DNA from: Sclerurus mexicanus
Lineage: Eukaryota; Chordata; Aves; Passeriformes; Furnariidae
Assembly: GCA_013396755.1 (NCBI GenBank)
Contig: VWZF01000297.1
Coordinates: 1 to 64,000 of the forward strand
DNA length: 64,000 bases
Direction: 5' to 3'
Below are positions 1-13,600 of this stretch, in pieces. The position numbers and the translations under genes are program-made. The notes beneath the pieces were generated by a model. It made no database searches, had not been told where the DNA came from, and worked only from the letters and a program-made list of their open reading frames with translations. Position 1 is the first letter of the stretch, and each line of letters begins with the position of its first letter.

Positions 1-86
1 GGGGCCGGGTGGCTGCGGGCGGCGGCGCTGTCTGTCAGGGCGGGGGGGCCCAGCGCGGCCCGGCGCACGGAGCCATTAGTGGGCCG
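1..86. promoter_or_regulatory. CHD1L: CpG-rich edge of the CHD1L promoter or first exon region
   Basis: The first 86 bases are very GC-rich and dense in CpG, with a GC-box-like run of G's near 40-50, and composition falls sharply once the CR1 copy starts at about 87. CHD1L exon 2 begins at 1557 and needs an upstream exon that ends with one base (G) of a glycine codon. A CCGG/GTGGCT donor-like sequence near base 8 would give that phase, but this is only a possibility. I infer the downstream edge of the CHD1L CpG island. The promoter itself is not seen. Confidence 0.4.
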
Positions 87-455
87 GGCTGGAAAGGGAC
101 CGTGAACATCGTGTGGTTCCAACCCCCGTGCTGTGGGCAGGAACATCTTCGGCTGGACCATCCAGCCTGGCCTTGAGCACCTCCAGGGATGGGGCATCCG
201 CAACTGCAGTGGGCAGCCTGTTCCAGCGCCTCACCACCCGCACAGTTAAAAACGTTGTCCTAATACCTAGTCTGAACTACTCTCAGTTTGAATCAGTTCT
301 CTCTTGTCCTGTCACTACATGCCCATGTACAGAAGACTTGCCCGATCTTTCCTGTAAGTTCCGTTTGGGCGCTGCAAGGCCACAATTAGATCACCCCAAA
401 GCCTACTTTTTTCCAGGCTGAACCATCCCAGTTCTCTCAGCTGTAGTGGTCTGGG
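87..455 (-). mobile_element. CR1 LINE fragment, 5'-truncated, reverse orientation
   Basis: Read on the minus strand this is the 3' part of a chicken-repeat-1 non-LTR retrotransposon. Recognisable landmarks, in + strand order, are the GGAAAGGGACC motif near 92, GGCCTTGAGCACCTCCAGGG near 170, CAGCCTGTTCCAGCGCCTCA near 215, the CACTACATGCCC block near 315, and TCCAGGCTGAACCATCCCAG near 414. The copy is diverged and carries no intact reading frame. It sits in CHD1L intron 1, directly against the CpG-rich start of the window. Confidence 0.85.
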
Positions 456-1556
456 CTCTGTAAACAGCCCCCAGGCCTGAAATAACAAAGGTGTAAATAA
501 AGTGGCTCCCAGGCCTGTGAAAGTGAGCTGCAGCTGCTGCAGAGAGGGCATTGCTGCTGCTGCAGAGATGGTATTGCTGCCATACTCGCTGATCCCTGTG
601 AGCCTTCCCCAGATGCTGCAGTTACTCCCTCCTTGGCTTTGTGGCCAGGGGCTGAGCCCGGCTCTATGCCCTCCAGTGCCTCAGCACAGCCTTGTTAAGC
701 TCTAAGATCAGCTGGGGTTGCCCTGTTCAGCGGCCTTGAAATGGGCTGATGTTGAGCATGAATTAAAGTGCTTTCCACTGCCTGAAGGGTAAGATATGAA
801 AGAGGAACGCCTGCGCTATCCATCCCGCCCACACATTTTCCTTAGCTGTGGAGAGTCCAGAACTCAATCCCCATGCTCCTTTGGGTTTGTGTATCCTGCG
901 GGCTGCTGAGTTACCTCATGCACTCAGCTTGCACATTTTCTCAGGGAGGAAAGGACAGCAATGGCACAATACCCAGCACTTGAGTCCAGCTATGAGGAAA
1001 GATCTTGAGAAGTCCTACTTGGCTTGTTATGTATTTGGTTTAACAGATTGTGCCCCATAATAAGGATTGCAATGGTGATAGAAGCTACACTGACCTAGCT
1101 GAGTTAAGTTCAGGAAAGCTGAAAAATGCTGAGAAATTATTATTATTATACATTAGTAGATTGTTACATTTTCAGTACCCTGAAGTGTGACCCTGGATCT
1201 AGTACTTAGGTATTTAAGAGTGACTGAAGCTGAAAATCAAGCTGTCTTTTAGGAATGCAAAGTAGCAGCCTAATTATTAGATCAGGTTCCTTTTACAGGT
1301 CTCTGTAATTACTTGGGGCATTTTTGTGTGTACAAGTTCCTGAATAAGGTTTAATTTAATGGGATTGCTGTCAACACTGGTGTCTGCTCTCTAGGAGGGT
1401 AAACCAGCTTCTGCTGAAAGCTGGTGTGCATTTCCTTTAAGGCAGATGTTGGGAAGGCCTGCTCTGGTCAGAACCTGTTTCTAGTAGCTTCAAGGTATAA
1501 CTGTGTACAGTGTATTGGATGACTATGTAAATTTAACAAATCACTTTTATTCCCAG
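456..1556. other. CHD1L intron 1, remainder
   Basis: Apart from the tandem duplication at 533-578 I see no exon, RNA gene or recognisable repeat here. The intron ends with the acceptor TTTATTCCCAG at 1546-1556. Confidence 0.6.
533..578. repeat. Tandem duplication, 2 x 23 bp
   Basis: Two adjacent 23-bp units (533-555 and 556-578), each starting GCTGCTGCAGAGA, differ at two positions. It is a local duplication in CHD1L intron 1 with no evident function. Confidence 0.7.
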
Positions 1557-1669
1557 GCATTAAGCTTCGTCCCTATCAAGTAGAAGGTGTAAACTGGCTG
1601 GTGAAATGTTGTGAAGGCCAGCATGGCTGCATTCTGGGCGATGAGATGGGTCTTGGGAAGACTTGTCAG
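1557..1669 (+). CDS. CHD1L: CHD1L coding exon 2 (ATPase motif I)
   Basis: Bounded by TTCCCAG/GC and CAG/GTATGT. It enters with two bases of a split glycine codon and ends on a codon boundary after Gln. Residues 1-37 of the window protein begin IKLRPYQVEGVNW (the Q motif, with its glutamine) and contain the Walker A P-loop GDEMGLGKTCQ, which binds ATP phosphates. Confidence 0.97.
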
Positions 1670-4600
1670 GTATGTCTTCTTCTGGAAAATGATCTTTGCT
1701 TAACTTTTTCTTTTAGCCCAGTGTTTCTGCAGAATGAAAAAGCAAAAGCACCCTATTGATTGGTCAGTTAAGCAATCCCATTCTGAACTCTATACTTAAA
1801 CAAGAAAACTCATTGTCTCTTTCATTCCTTAACCACTTAAAACAAGTCCTGAGTTAAATCCTGAGTAATGCTCTAAAAAAGGTTTCAAAGTTTTGTAAAA
1901 AGATGAATGGTCATTTTATACAAATGCCTTAATGGGCACAGAGTTAAAGGCAAAATACACATACAGTACAGGGAAAATTGTGTCCTTTTGATGCACCTGC
2001 ACCAAGATGATTTTTGAGTTTGTGCTTTGGTTCAGCTGGTTTTATTCAGTGGGTCTTAAATAACAAACTGGTAGTTTTAGATGCATGGTAGATCTTCTGT
2101 TTTGTGACTGTGGGAGAAAGGTTTTGGAAAGGGGCTCCCTATACTGAGGTCATGGATTGAGGCCTGAATTAAGCCTTTTTGTTACTGATTGTGAATCCCA
2201 CTTGATATTCTATTAATTCTGCTAGAGAACCTGTGGGAACTAGCTGCAAAGCTCAGCAAGGAGACAGCTATGTAGATTCAGGCTATTGGGTTGAACCCTT
2301 CCCTTGTTATAAAAAAAAAATATTTTCCTTGCCTTTTAGACTATTTCACTACTTCTTTATTTGACAAAAAAATTAACCAACAAAGAGAGATTTCTGATAC
2401 TTTGTCCTCTGTCTGTCCTGAGCAACTGGAAGGAGGAACTGGAGAGGTAAGTTTCAACAGTTGTCTGGCTCATTATATTCTTGCTCAGCAAGTTACAAGG
2501 ATTGTTTTCAAATGTGCTCACTCCAACGCTCTCTTTTTATCCTTTCAAAGGGATAAAAAGTAAAAGGGGAAGCTGCTACTAAACCAACTAATCAATGCAG
2601 ACTATGCAGTTAATGCATAGTCTTTACAATGCTGTGGTATACATGAATTCATCCATCCTATAGTATTGGCTGACTTTCAGTCCTAATGCCTCCAGTAGCT
2701 CCTTGCTTTTTATTGATTTGTAACCCTCCACACTCAGCCTCTCTTAGGCAAAATCTGCTGAAGATAGCTGGGATTCTGTATGATGAAAGGTAAGACCCAA
2801 GTTGGGGTGCATGCTCACATATGCACGCAAAATACATTACATCTGTGCGTGCAGCCTGTCTTCACTGGGTGCAGTGGCTGTGCTGATGGCTTATCTGCTG
2901 TGCCTGGAATATGTACGTTTTACATCTGGAGCCCAAAGATTCCATTTAAAAGGGAGGGCAGGAAATTAAAAATTAGAACAGAAGTCAGTCTGTGTGGCCA
3001 TAGGGCGATGCTGTCTCTCAGCATCTGAAGTCATCCAGGTTACATTCTGAAGTGAGCTGGCCTGATTTGAATAGTCTTGTGATTGATATAGTTGGAGGAA
3101 AGTTCATCCCTTCATAAATAGCAGTGAACAGCTATCCTGAAGGAATATTGGGTAAATAACAGCGGTGGGATTAAAGGAGAAAGAATTTTATAGTCCCAGC
3201 TGTTTCTCCATGGAACTGGTTTTATCTGCATTTTGACTTGGAGAATATGTTTCTGAGGCCCTGGCTTGGACCTGTTTGCTGCAGACATTGTTTGCCTTTG
3301 TTTTAGCATGATTTAGGCCAATTCTTTGGTCTCAGCTGGGTAAACTATATTCATTCACCTGCTTCTCTTGAGCTTTTTTCAATTCAGAATAGCAGATGGG
3401 CCATGAGACTGGTTTTCAGTCATCTCCTTTGGACTCTTATACCTAGGAGAATGCAGTTTCACTTGGGACTTGTCCAAACCAGAACCTGCAGCTGAGGTGC
3501 CAACTTGAGGTGCAAATCAGTCATGAAGGGGTGAGATTCAAAAGCTGAGATCCAGCCACATCTCACAGGAGGGTAGGGTGTTTGGATAGGATAGCAGTTC
3601 CCATCTGTGCAGTACCTGTGTTTGATAATGGGGTACAGGGTCAAAAGCATATGAAAAAACTTAACTCGGGTCACTGAGTTTGATCTCTCTTTCTCTTAAC
3701 AACAGGTTTGCTCCAGGTCTTTCTTTCGTAACATACATAGGCAACAAGGAAGAGCGACCCAAACTGCAGCAGAAGCTGAAAGAGGACTCTCATTTCCGTG
3801 CACTCTTGACAACATACGAGGTATGTGATGTCTCTGTCACTTGAAAAAGAGGGCTCAAGTTGTTTCTTTTTTACCTTCCCCCTGGGCAGAGTGTGAGTGA
3901 GTGGCTTCATGGTGCTTAGTTGATGACTGGTGTTAAAACCACAACATGCTGAAGGTGCCATGTAGCTCTCACATTATTTTCCTCAGGTAGTAAGTGCCTT
4001 CATTCCACTCTGCTCCACTTCACCATAGTTTGCAAGTAGACAAAAAAAATGCTCTCTTTCTTAACTGGTGTGTTTACTTAAATCATAAATCATGGTTCAT
4101 TTTCTTTCATTGCAGATTTGCCTGAAAGATGCAACATTTCTAAAATCGTGAGTCTGGCTTTAATTTTTTCCAGTTTAAATCTGCATATCTGTCAGTTATT
4201 TCTTAAGTGTATATTTGTATGTGTGAGATCCTGTGCTTGTTTCACAAGAGCCAAGGATGTTCTTTGTTTGTAATTAGAGCTTTGCCTTTTCCAACTTTCA
4301 GTGAAGAATATTTAATATCAGCTAAGGTGTACGTGAACTTTCTCCAAGGACAGTTTTCAAACTACTCAAAGTAGTAATACATAGTGACTTACAGCAGTAC
4401 ACAAAGTATCAGTCCAGAAAACTGATCTTTAGAACAGAGGAGATCTTCAAGCCTTGGGGTTATAAAAGTATTGGTTGAAAATTCACTGAAACTGACCTGC
4501 ACTATAGTACAGTGGTCATGTACTAATACTATATCCTAAAGTTTATTGTCTCTTGCCACCAGTCAGAAATGTAGAGAGCTTCTGGAGTATTATGCTTTCT

Positions 4601-7600
4601 ACCAAGACTAATTGTTCAGCTGAAATTCAGCCTGTAGGAGGTATTGTCATGGTCATGCAGAATTTTACAGAAGTCAGCACTAGAAATGGGGAGGAAATTT
4701 CTTTTTTTTTTAATAGTAATAGCACCAATGCATTGCAATGATGGTAAGTGGTGTGACAAATGCTGGGGGCAGCTATATATCATGGATGGCTCAGTATCTT
4801 TGTAGCGGCAGAAATCCAGTGGCCCTCACTGACACAATTTTGACTTTATCAGGACTAGTCAGGCCTTCAAGGGACACCATACTGTTTTTCAGCAAAGCAC
4901 CTGTCCTTGGCCACTGCTGGAAATAGCAGATTGTGCTGGATGAACATATCATGGTAGAAGCCAGGCCTAATGAAAGGTTGTCATGACTCTGTTGTCCTTG
5001 CAGTTTTGTATTACGTTCTGCATTGCTGCATATGATTCTGTTTATTTTGCGGTTTAGTCATAGTATGTAGTATCCAGGGAGAGCAAGTAGCTAGCCCTAG
5101 TATCACAGAAATGTCAGCTCCAGTGTAATTTCATACTTTTAAGGCACATCAAAACCTTGTCACTCAGACTTGGTGCTTTTTCCCCCCCCCGTCTTCATTC
5201 TGAAAAAAAGTAGTTGCTAATTATTTGTACCTTGTCCTGTGCAGAAGCACCTGGAGCACTTTGTAAATGTGGGTCAAAGCTATCAGATGTCTCACCACCA
5301 CTGCTCCTTATGAGCAGTGTAACAGCACAAATGAGTTGAGCAAGAGCTGTGCTACAATGTAATACATGAGAAATTAGACTCTGTTCTGCACGTGGGCTTC
5401 TGCAATGCTTCACAGGGCAGTGTCCCTTCTGCAAGTCAGCTCCTGAACTTGTAGGATAAGAATAATGAGAATTGACTGATAGAAGGCAGTGGAGAATCAC
5501 TCTTATATAGCAAAGAGGGAAGTCAAGGCAAACAGAAAGGCTGTGGGGAGAATGTAGGTCTCTGTGATTTCAGACATTGTATTCCATTGGGAAGAGAAGC
5601 GCGTGGGTAAGAAAAGCTGGAGGGAAATACTTTCCCTCCTATGTCTATCCATTAGCCAGACTTGACTGTGTGAAAGTGACTCTGTGATATGGGAGTTGAA
5701 ATCCTGGTGATAAGGAGGCACAAACACTGAGTCCCAAAAAGATGAGGAGTTTGTATTAAGCCTAGTGGATCTACTAGATCACCAGTGATTCTGCAGCCTA
5801 CTTGAGCTCTCTACTTCATAGAGCTGTGTGAACCTAAAGTAAGTTGTCACTCTTGGGTGGTCTGCGAAAGGTTTGTGATGATTCTTCCATCACTGCTTCA
5901 TGATAGTTGTTGGGTTTTTGCACAAGTGCTCGGGCTTAGTTTCCTGTCTCTTTTTCCAAATTATAGGCTTCCTTGAATGTCTGACTAATTTGTGCTTATG
6001 TTATTTTCCCATAGTAGTGGGGGTGAAGTGAGAAGCAGCAAATCCAAGTGAATTTATTTAGTTTTGATTTCAGGAAAACTCATCCAGGCTATAGTTAAGA
6101 AGACATGTTGGCTCTTCAAAAGCAGTACTTATGAATTCCTCCCACCCCATTTGTGATGTTTGCTTGTTGTTCATGGGGTGTGTTGTTTTGAAGTTAGAAG
6201 AATGAATTGCCAGTACCTAACTGAAGATGCTGTTTTGTGTTTGTTCAGCTTTAACTGGGCTGCCTTGGTTGTAGATGAAGCTCACAGACTGAAAAATCAA
6301 AGTTCTCTGCTTTACAAGACACTTTCTGAGGTAAAGTAACTTATCGATCTTCTAGCTTCTTAAGAACTTTTCCTCTTCAGTTCACCTGAGTATTTATCAA
6401 GCTCTGGGCCACAACTAGTTTCTGTCAGAGTTGGTGAACAGATTCCTGTATTTAGTGGCAGGCAGATACAGGCCTATCTTGTTGGCTTTTCATGGAGGTG
6501 GGCAATATTCGGAGCTTCTCTCTCATTCTAATTCATTTGAAAGAATTAAAAATGTAAAACTGACAGACATAATGCTGAACCACAGCTGTTCTACTAAAGT
6601 AGTAGAACTCTGGCTGACCTAGGACAATGTAAAGCAACAAGAGGCTATCTCCAGCTCTGGAAGGGTGAAGGAACCCTTACCTAGTTCATGGGACCTCATG
6701 TAATGAACTACTGACTTCCACTGTCCCATTTAATGGAGCCACCTCTGTTGATTGAAAGTAGGAGAACTGCTCCAGCTTCCAGAGCACCTTGCCAGAGTAC
6801 AATGAATGCCTGAGAGAAGGCTGCACTTCTTGTCATGGCGGTGAAACACTCCCATTAGGTCTGCGCTGGCATCAGCAACAATGTACTACAATATACCTTG
6901 GAAAACAGGTTTTTTAATAAAATTCCTGAAAGTTTTATACCTTCTGAACATACTGTCTATGACGTCTGTAATTCAAGAACTTTGATTATAGTCACAAAAA
7001 AATAGATGATTCACCTTTGCTCTCCTCCTAACATATTTTCTATTACCATGCTTGAGATAAATTTGTGTTTTCCATCAAAGTCTCCTTGCAGGGATTACTG
7101 TAAGCAACATGGACCAGATAATGTTGCAGTGTTTGTCAGTTAGCCAGCAAATAGAAATGTAACTTAGTCTTATGCAATTTCATTTCACTGTCCTATTTTA
7201 ACAGCATTTTGCAGTGATCTCTCATTACCTAACACTGAGTATACAGTATTAGACTGTAGAGTGCACAAATCTGAGAATTTTAATGGAGTTGATTTTGCAC
7301 TTTGTTCTTATTTTGCTTACACTGAGTTCCTTGTGCCATCCTAGACAGTTTGGAGCTGTTTGACTGTCACATTTGGATGGTTTTGGCAGACCTTTGCAGC
7401 ATTCTCCCAGCTCTTCTGTGCTGCTTTTTTCTTTAGGTTAAGCTTAAGAGTGATGTGGGTGGAGCTCTGTATTAACTGAATTTTCATTACAGATATTTTC
7501 TCCTAATAATTTTGTTTTATTGCTGGTTCTTTCAGTTTTCAGTAGGCTTCAGTCTGCTACTCACAGGCACCCCAGTCCAGAACAGCCTTCAGGAACTGTA

Positions 7601-10600
7601 CTCCTTACTCAGCTTTATTGAGCCTGACATCTTTCCTAGGGAACAAGTGAAAGAGTTTGTTGAGTATTACCAAGCAATTGAAAAGGAGAGTGAGCCAGGT
7701 CAGTAATAAGCAAGGCTGTACTTCAATCAGAACTGTTCTCTTGACTAGGAAACAAGGCTGTTGTGTCCTCTTTTTGTTTGCTTTCTTTTAATACTGAATA
7801 GCTTTAAGACAAAGCCACAAAAACTAATGATAACTTTTAAAGGAAGAGCTACCTTAATGTAGGTCCTAAGTGTTTCAGGTATGCAGCTATGCTTTGGTTT
7901 CTCTGTTTTTAAAATGTAGCTTGAATAATTTCACTAGCACCCTTAATCATTTATTTTGGAAGTGTAGTTGTGAAGGTACGGCATAAATACCTTACATTTA
8001 ATACAGTAATCTCCTCTTTTTTTTCCCTTTTTCTTTCTTTTTGCTGCCTCTGCATAGCCAAAGAATTGCACAGTCTTCTCCAGCCATTTTTGCTTCGGAG
8101 AGTCAAATCTGAGGTGGCTGCAGAACTGCCAAAGAGGGTGGAAGTGGTTCTGTACCATGGAATGTCAGCTCTGCAGAAGAAGTACTACAAGGCCATTTTG
8201 ATGAAAGATCTAGGTAACTGAGGATTTTGAATTCTATCAATTATTTTTGAAAACAAAACTAACTCCTTTTGTAGAGAAGCAGAAGTTACTCTGGCCTGCA
8301 AAATATGTACAGAATAAATATGCCAAATTTATTGTTCTGGGCTGCTTGCTTTGTGGTTTTAGCTTGTGATAAGAGACATATGGATCTATTGCTCAGCTAT
8401 TGCAGAGCTAGGAAGGGTCAGCTTGAGGATCTGCTTTGGGCCAATCTGTAATTAAAAATACTTATCATGAGGTAAACTGCTCCTATTGCATGTTTTTATA
8501 TTCAAATGAAAGAGTGGTACAAGATATTTTGGATCTGTGAATCTCTACAGATTTTCCAATAGTAGCACAGGTGCCATAAAGCCAATTTCAACCTACTGGA
8601 TGCAGATATGAGTTTTTTTGGAACTACAGGGCTATGTCGATAATGCAGCGAATCCATACCACATGGCTTGCCAGTACTTCTGTGTCATGTGGAAAGTAAA
8701 ACTGGGTAGTTGGAGGTCCTTTGTTCTTCTACGATTAGCACTTTGTATAAACATCACCAGGAAATCTGAACCTTCATCTTCTGCAGTCAGCATATCTGCA
8801 TGTCTTTTCTTTTTCTCCTCAGAAAAATGCAATCCTTCTTAACTTTCTTGTTGCCCAGGAGATCTTGACTGTGGTGTTTTACTTTTTTTTTTTAAATTCA
8901 AATGAACTGCACCAAATTTCTCTGATTATTTTTGATGATTCACTCTTAGAGAAATTAGTGACCACTTCCAGTGAATCCAAAAGTTCCGTGAGTCTGAGAA
9001 GACAGAGTAGTTTTCATCAGGGTCTTATTTCTAAAGGCTTGTCCAAAAAATGGGAGGGAAATTTTATTTGGTCCATGAAAACAGATGTATTAGTCTTGAG
9101 ATGGGAAATTCAAATGCAGTGTGATATGTAGAGAGAGACACTCCAGTGCTGAAGTGCTTCAGAGCAGTGCTCAGGACCCAGACATTCCCAGTCATACCCA
9201 TTAATGGAGCATGGGCTTCCCTGCTCAGTTCCTTTTCTGTGCTCTTTTCCAGATGCATTTGAAAACGAAACAGGAAGGAAGGTTACACTTCAGAATGTCT
9301 TAATTCAGCTTCGGAAGTGTGTTGCCCACCCGTACCTTTTCAATGGTAAGAAAACACTGTTCGCTGTCGAAACAGAAAAAATCAACTTTCTTGATTTACA
9401 CAGTGGGTTTATATTATTGCTTGGCAGTATAATGCTTAGAAGAAGCAAGTAATAAACAATCTTGTATTTGAATCAGTAGCAGCTGTGATTTTGTAACCAG
9501 TTCCAATACATGACAGTTCATCAATAATGAGGAATAAAGTAGGAGACTGTGTGAAGTCTGAGTTTCTAACTGCAGCTCTCCACTTGTGTTTCTTCTCTCA
9601 CCTAAACAAAGAAATCACAATGCTTTGTGAACTACTGAGGGTGTTGTTTTTAGACACAGAAGGATCATCACTCCTCAAGCAAGCATCATGGGACTATGGT
9701 TGACAATAGTGGCAGTGCAGACACACTGAAGTTGACCACAGAATTGTCATTTATATGGTATTAGGTCTGCTTTTGACACTCCTTTCTGTTCCAGGTGTTG
9801 AGCCAGAACCCTTTGAGATTGGAGAGCATATTGTTGAAGCCAGTGGCAAGATGTGTTTGTTGGATAAACTCCTTTCATTCTTGTATGCTGGGTATGTCAT
9901 GTCAGGATGGGGTTGACATAGAGAAGAGAGGCAAGCTGGGAAGGCAAACTACCTTATTTAGCCATAGATGGAGCAGATACTTATCAAAACATTAGCACTG
10001 CCCTATTCATTGCATGTTACTGACCACCTGAAAGAAGTAATTTTGGCATAAGGAGCTGCACTGGAGAATTTGTGTATCTTCCTTTTAAACATTTCTCAAA
10101 ACACTAACTCTCTCACATGTTCTCATATTTGCCATATTTGAGAACCTGGAAGAATAATGATGTGATTTTGTATTCAGCATTTCTGGTTTGACTGTGGGTT
10201 TCCTGAAAGTGGCTTCCAATGCATCAGTTGAGTTCCTTTGTGCCAGCATGCCTGTGTTAGCCCAGGAGGCAGAATCCATAGCAAATGTGAAAAATTAAAA
10301 CTGAAGAACAAGCTGAAATTTCAGCTTTGGGATTGACATTCAGAAGTCCTTGTGTTGCAGTCTGGTGAGTTCCGAACATAGAACCCAAAGAGTTTGGGTG
10401 TTTGCCTCCGGCTCTCAGGTGGGCGGCAAATCAAACTTTGGTTTGCATTTTTGTGCAGTCTGAAGCAATGCCTCCTGCATGATACAAATTCTACCTTCTC
10501 TCTTAAATGAGCTGCAATTTTACTTTGACTGCTTTCAAGGGAGAGAGCTCCAAGAGACCCTGGGAAGCTCATTGTGAAGGTCTTTGTCATTCTGCTGTCT

Positions 10601-13600
10601 AGCACCTTGTGAGTAGGTGCCTCTCCCTTGAATGTTTTTGCCACAGGATCAACCCTGTACGGGTTCTGGACGTGAAAACATCTGTGTTCTGCTCTGCAGC
10701 GAGGTCTGATTTAAGCAGAGCACTGTCTGAGGCCTAGAGCTGGGAGGGCGGAGAGCTGATTTCTCACACACATTTGTATGTAGTTTGATCTTTGAGGGTC
10801 ATTTGCCAAAGGAGGAAATGCTCTACTGTCACAGAGGTGCTGATATTAGATTTTCTCAGCATTTAAGATGCATTGTAGCGTGTGATTTGAGAGCAGTCAT
10901 GTGGTGAGGAAAACTTTGTCATGGTAGGTTGAAGCTGAGGATCCTTTCAGACAGGCTCCTTTGGAATTTCACCAAGGCTATAACCAGCCAGCAGCAGAGC
11001 TGTGCCAGGGCCGTATTACTTGACTGTGACCCCACACTCTAGACAGGGCAACTAATGGTGGCAGATGAAGCCAACTGATTGCATTTGGATGTGGGGCTGA
11101 AAATGTGGTGAGGGAACGGGCCGTGATTCTGGGAGGCTTAGTGTGGCTTTGCCATGTAACAGTGACTAATAGTTACTGGTTAAACTGTTGTAACCCCTCT
11201 ACCACACTGTGAGATGCTGTCACAGTATGCTGAGTGTATCATGTTCTTCTTCCAGTGGCCACCGTGTCTTGCTCTTTTCTCAGATGACTCAACTGCTTGA
11301 TATCCTGCAAGACTACATGGACTACAGAGGTATGTTCTGCACGCTTTGATAGCAGAGGGCTTATGCTAATGACCTCTGTCGTGTATTGTTCCACCTGAGA
11401 TGGAGAAGGGAATGTGATGAGGATTTATTGCTTCTTAGTAGATAGAAGCTGTATTCTTGCAGTAGCTCTGAGAGTCAGAAGGTCTTGAATTCAGCTCTTT
11501 GCTATGTCACCACCTGCTTGAAATGAGCTGGCAGTTAAATGCTATTCTTCAAAGTAGTTTCAGCTTTTGTTCGTCAGTAAAGTGGAGCTAACAAATGGCA
11601 TGGTAGCAATGTTTCATTATATACCTGTGTTTAGTTGTGTACCTGAGTCCTGAAGTAATTGCAGTAAAGGCAATAGGCTTGCTCTAGATTCAGCTTGTCC
11701 AGCATAAAACACAAATAGAGTCACATTCATACCAGGAAATTAATTTTTGATTAAAACAGTTGTTGACAGTGGGGCCCCAACATGTCTGTGAGGGCAGGTT
11801 GGATCAGACCATTTTTGGCAAGGTTAGCAATGTATTCTTGAGACATTTTCTTTTGTTTCAATCCACATGGCTCCATGCCTACTTAGGATTTCCCATGAAA
11901 GAGGCTTTTGTTTGGTGTTTATGGTTTTGGACGACTAACAATGTAGGATAAAGCCAAATGTAGTGCTATATCCCATACTGCTTGCTCACAGGAAAGTGCA
12001 CATTGGAGGCCGTGGGAGTTTGGATAAGAAGGATCTGCTGGTTGTTGGCCTGTTTTGTGGGGCCAGCAGCCAGCACAGCATAGTGTGAAATGGGACTGTG
12101 TGCTAATGTTCTTTTACTTGGACTCTGAATTTTCCTGTTGTGTTTCCAAGCAGTAAATTAAATGCTGAGAGTCTCTGCTTCAGACTCAGCTAAATTACCC
12201 TTTACCAACAGTCAGTCTGGAAGGCAGGGTTGCTACTTCAGCTTATACAAGGCTTAACTGGAAAAAAATGTAGTTGAAGGCAATAAAATGAGAACCAAGG
12301 CAGGAGGACTTGGCAACAAAAAGATTCAGGACAGCAATGAGATGACAGAGAATGAGGTAAGAAAGTAAGAGCATAGATGGAATTTCAGAAACATACATGT
12401 TGCTTGTTTGAAAAGGCTACAGCTACGAGCGGCTGGACGGCTCTGTTAGGGGTGAAGAGAGACACCTTGCCATTAAGAACTTCGGCCAACAGCCCATCTT
12501 TATCTTCCTATTGAGCACCAGAGCAGGTAAGTAAGGAGAGAGAAACAATCCATCTTGCTTCTGCACTCTTCTTTTTCTCTCTCTGGCAGGATTTCAGGGA
12601 GTTCTGAATCCTGCAGAGCCTGATCGTGTGGGGATTTTTGAGGGAGACAGGACATATCCTGAACTTGGGTCTCTCATCTAGGACATCTGGTTTCTGTGCT
12701 TTCTTTTTGACAGCTGATGCCAAGATACTTTTCATATTGCAGCCTCTTGAGTTTATTTTATTCCAAGTCCCATAATGCCTGTCTCAGTGCCAGTTTGAGC
12801 TTAAGGAATCTAACTATCATTTTATTTCTTCAAGTGCCAGACCTTAGGCAGGAACAGACTTCCTTTAAGTAAGCTGATGGAACTGCTTCTCAAGTTTGCT
12901 GAACATGGACATTGTCTTTAGCTGGCAGACAGACTCAAACAACAGCCTTTTGCCATCCTGAGACAGCAAAGAACTCCATGGGACTGCCATCTGTGCTTCC
13001 CCTCTTTGCTCCTTGGGCAGATCTATGTCTTCTACACAGTTTCAAACCTCCCTGTCTCTCTGTTCAAGCAAGTTCAGATCCAGGCTTCTGCTTGTCTCCA
13101 GAGATGGGATCCACACTGCTTGATCTCAAACATCAAAGTAGAATTAAGTCTTCCTTTGTGCTTCTAGTTAGACTTCCGTGGATGAGCCTGATTCCAATAT
13201 TGCCACAGTACATTGAGAGAAGTACATAGGGAGACTGAAGAGAAGCACCTAATGCTAGATGTTAGAAGTATGTACATCTCTCACCACAGTGCCTGAACTT
13301 TCCCTGCTCATGTCAGCCAGACTTAGACTTGTTTTTTACTGCATATTGCCATGTCTGGCCAAGGCATCATGTATTAAGCTAGGAAGAGCTGTGCTAACAG
13401 TGTTTCCATTGCTGTTGCATTATGGACAGAGATTATCACGTGCATGACTGTGTCCAAGTGCAGGAATGTTCTGATTACAGTGAAGATACCTTATCATGAG
13501 CTGGGGAAAATGTAAGGCAGCAGGCCCCTCTTTAACTGTAGTACGTGGTCACAATAGTGGGTATTTAGAAATGTAGAATTAGGTTTTTTCTTTTCATTTC

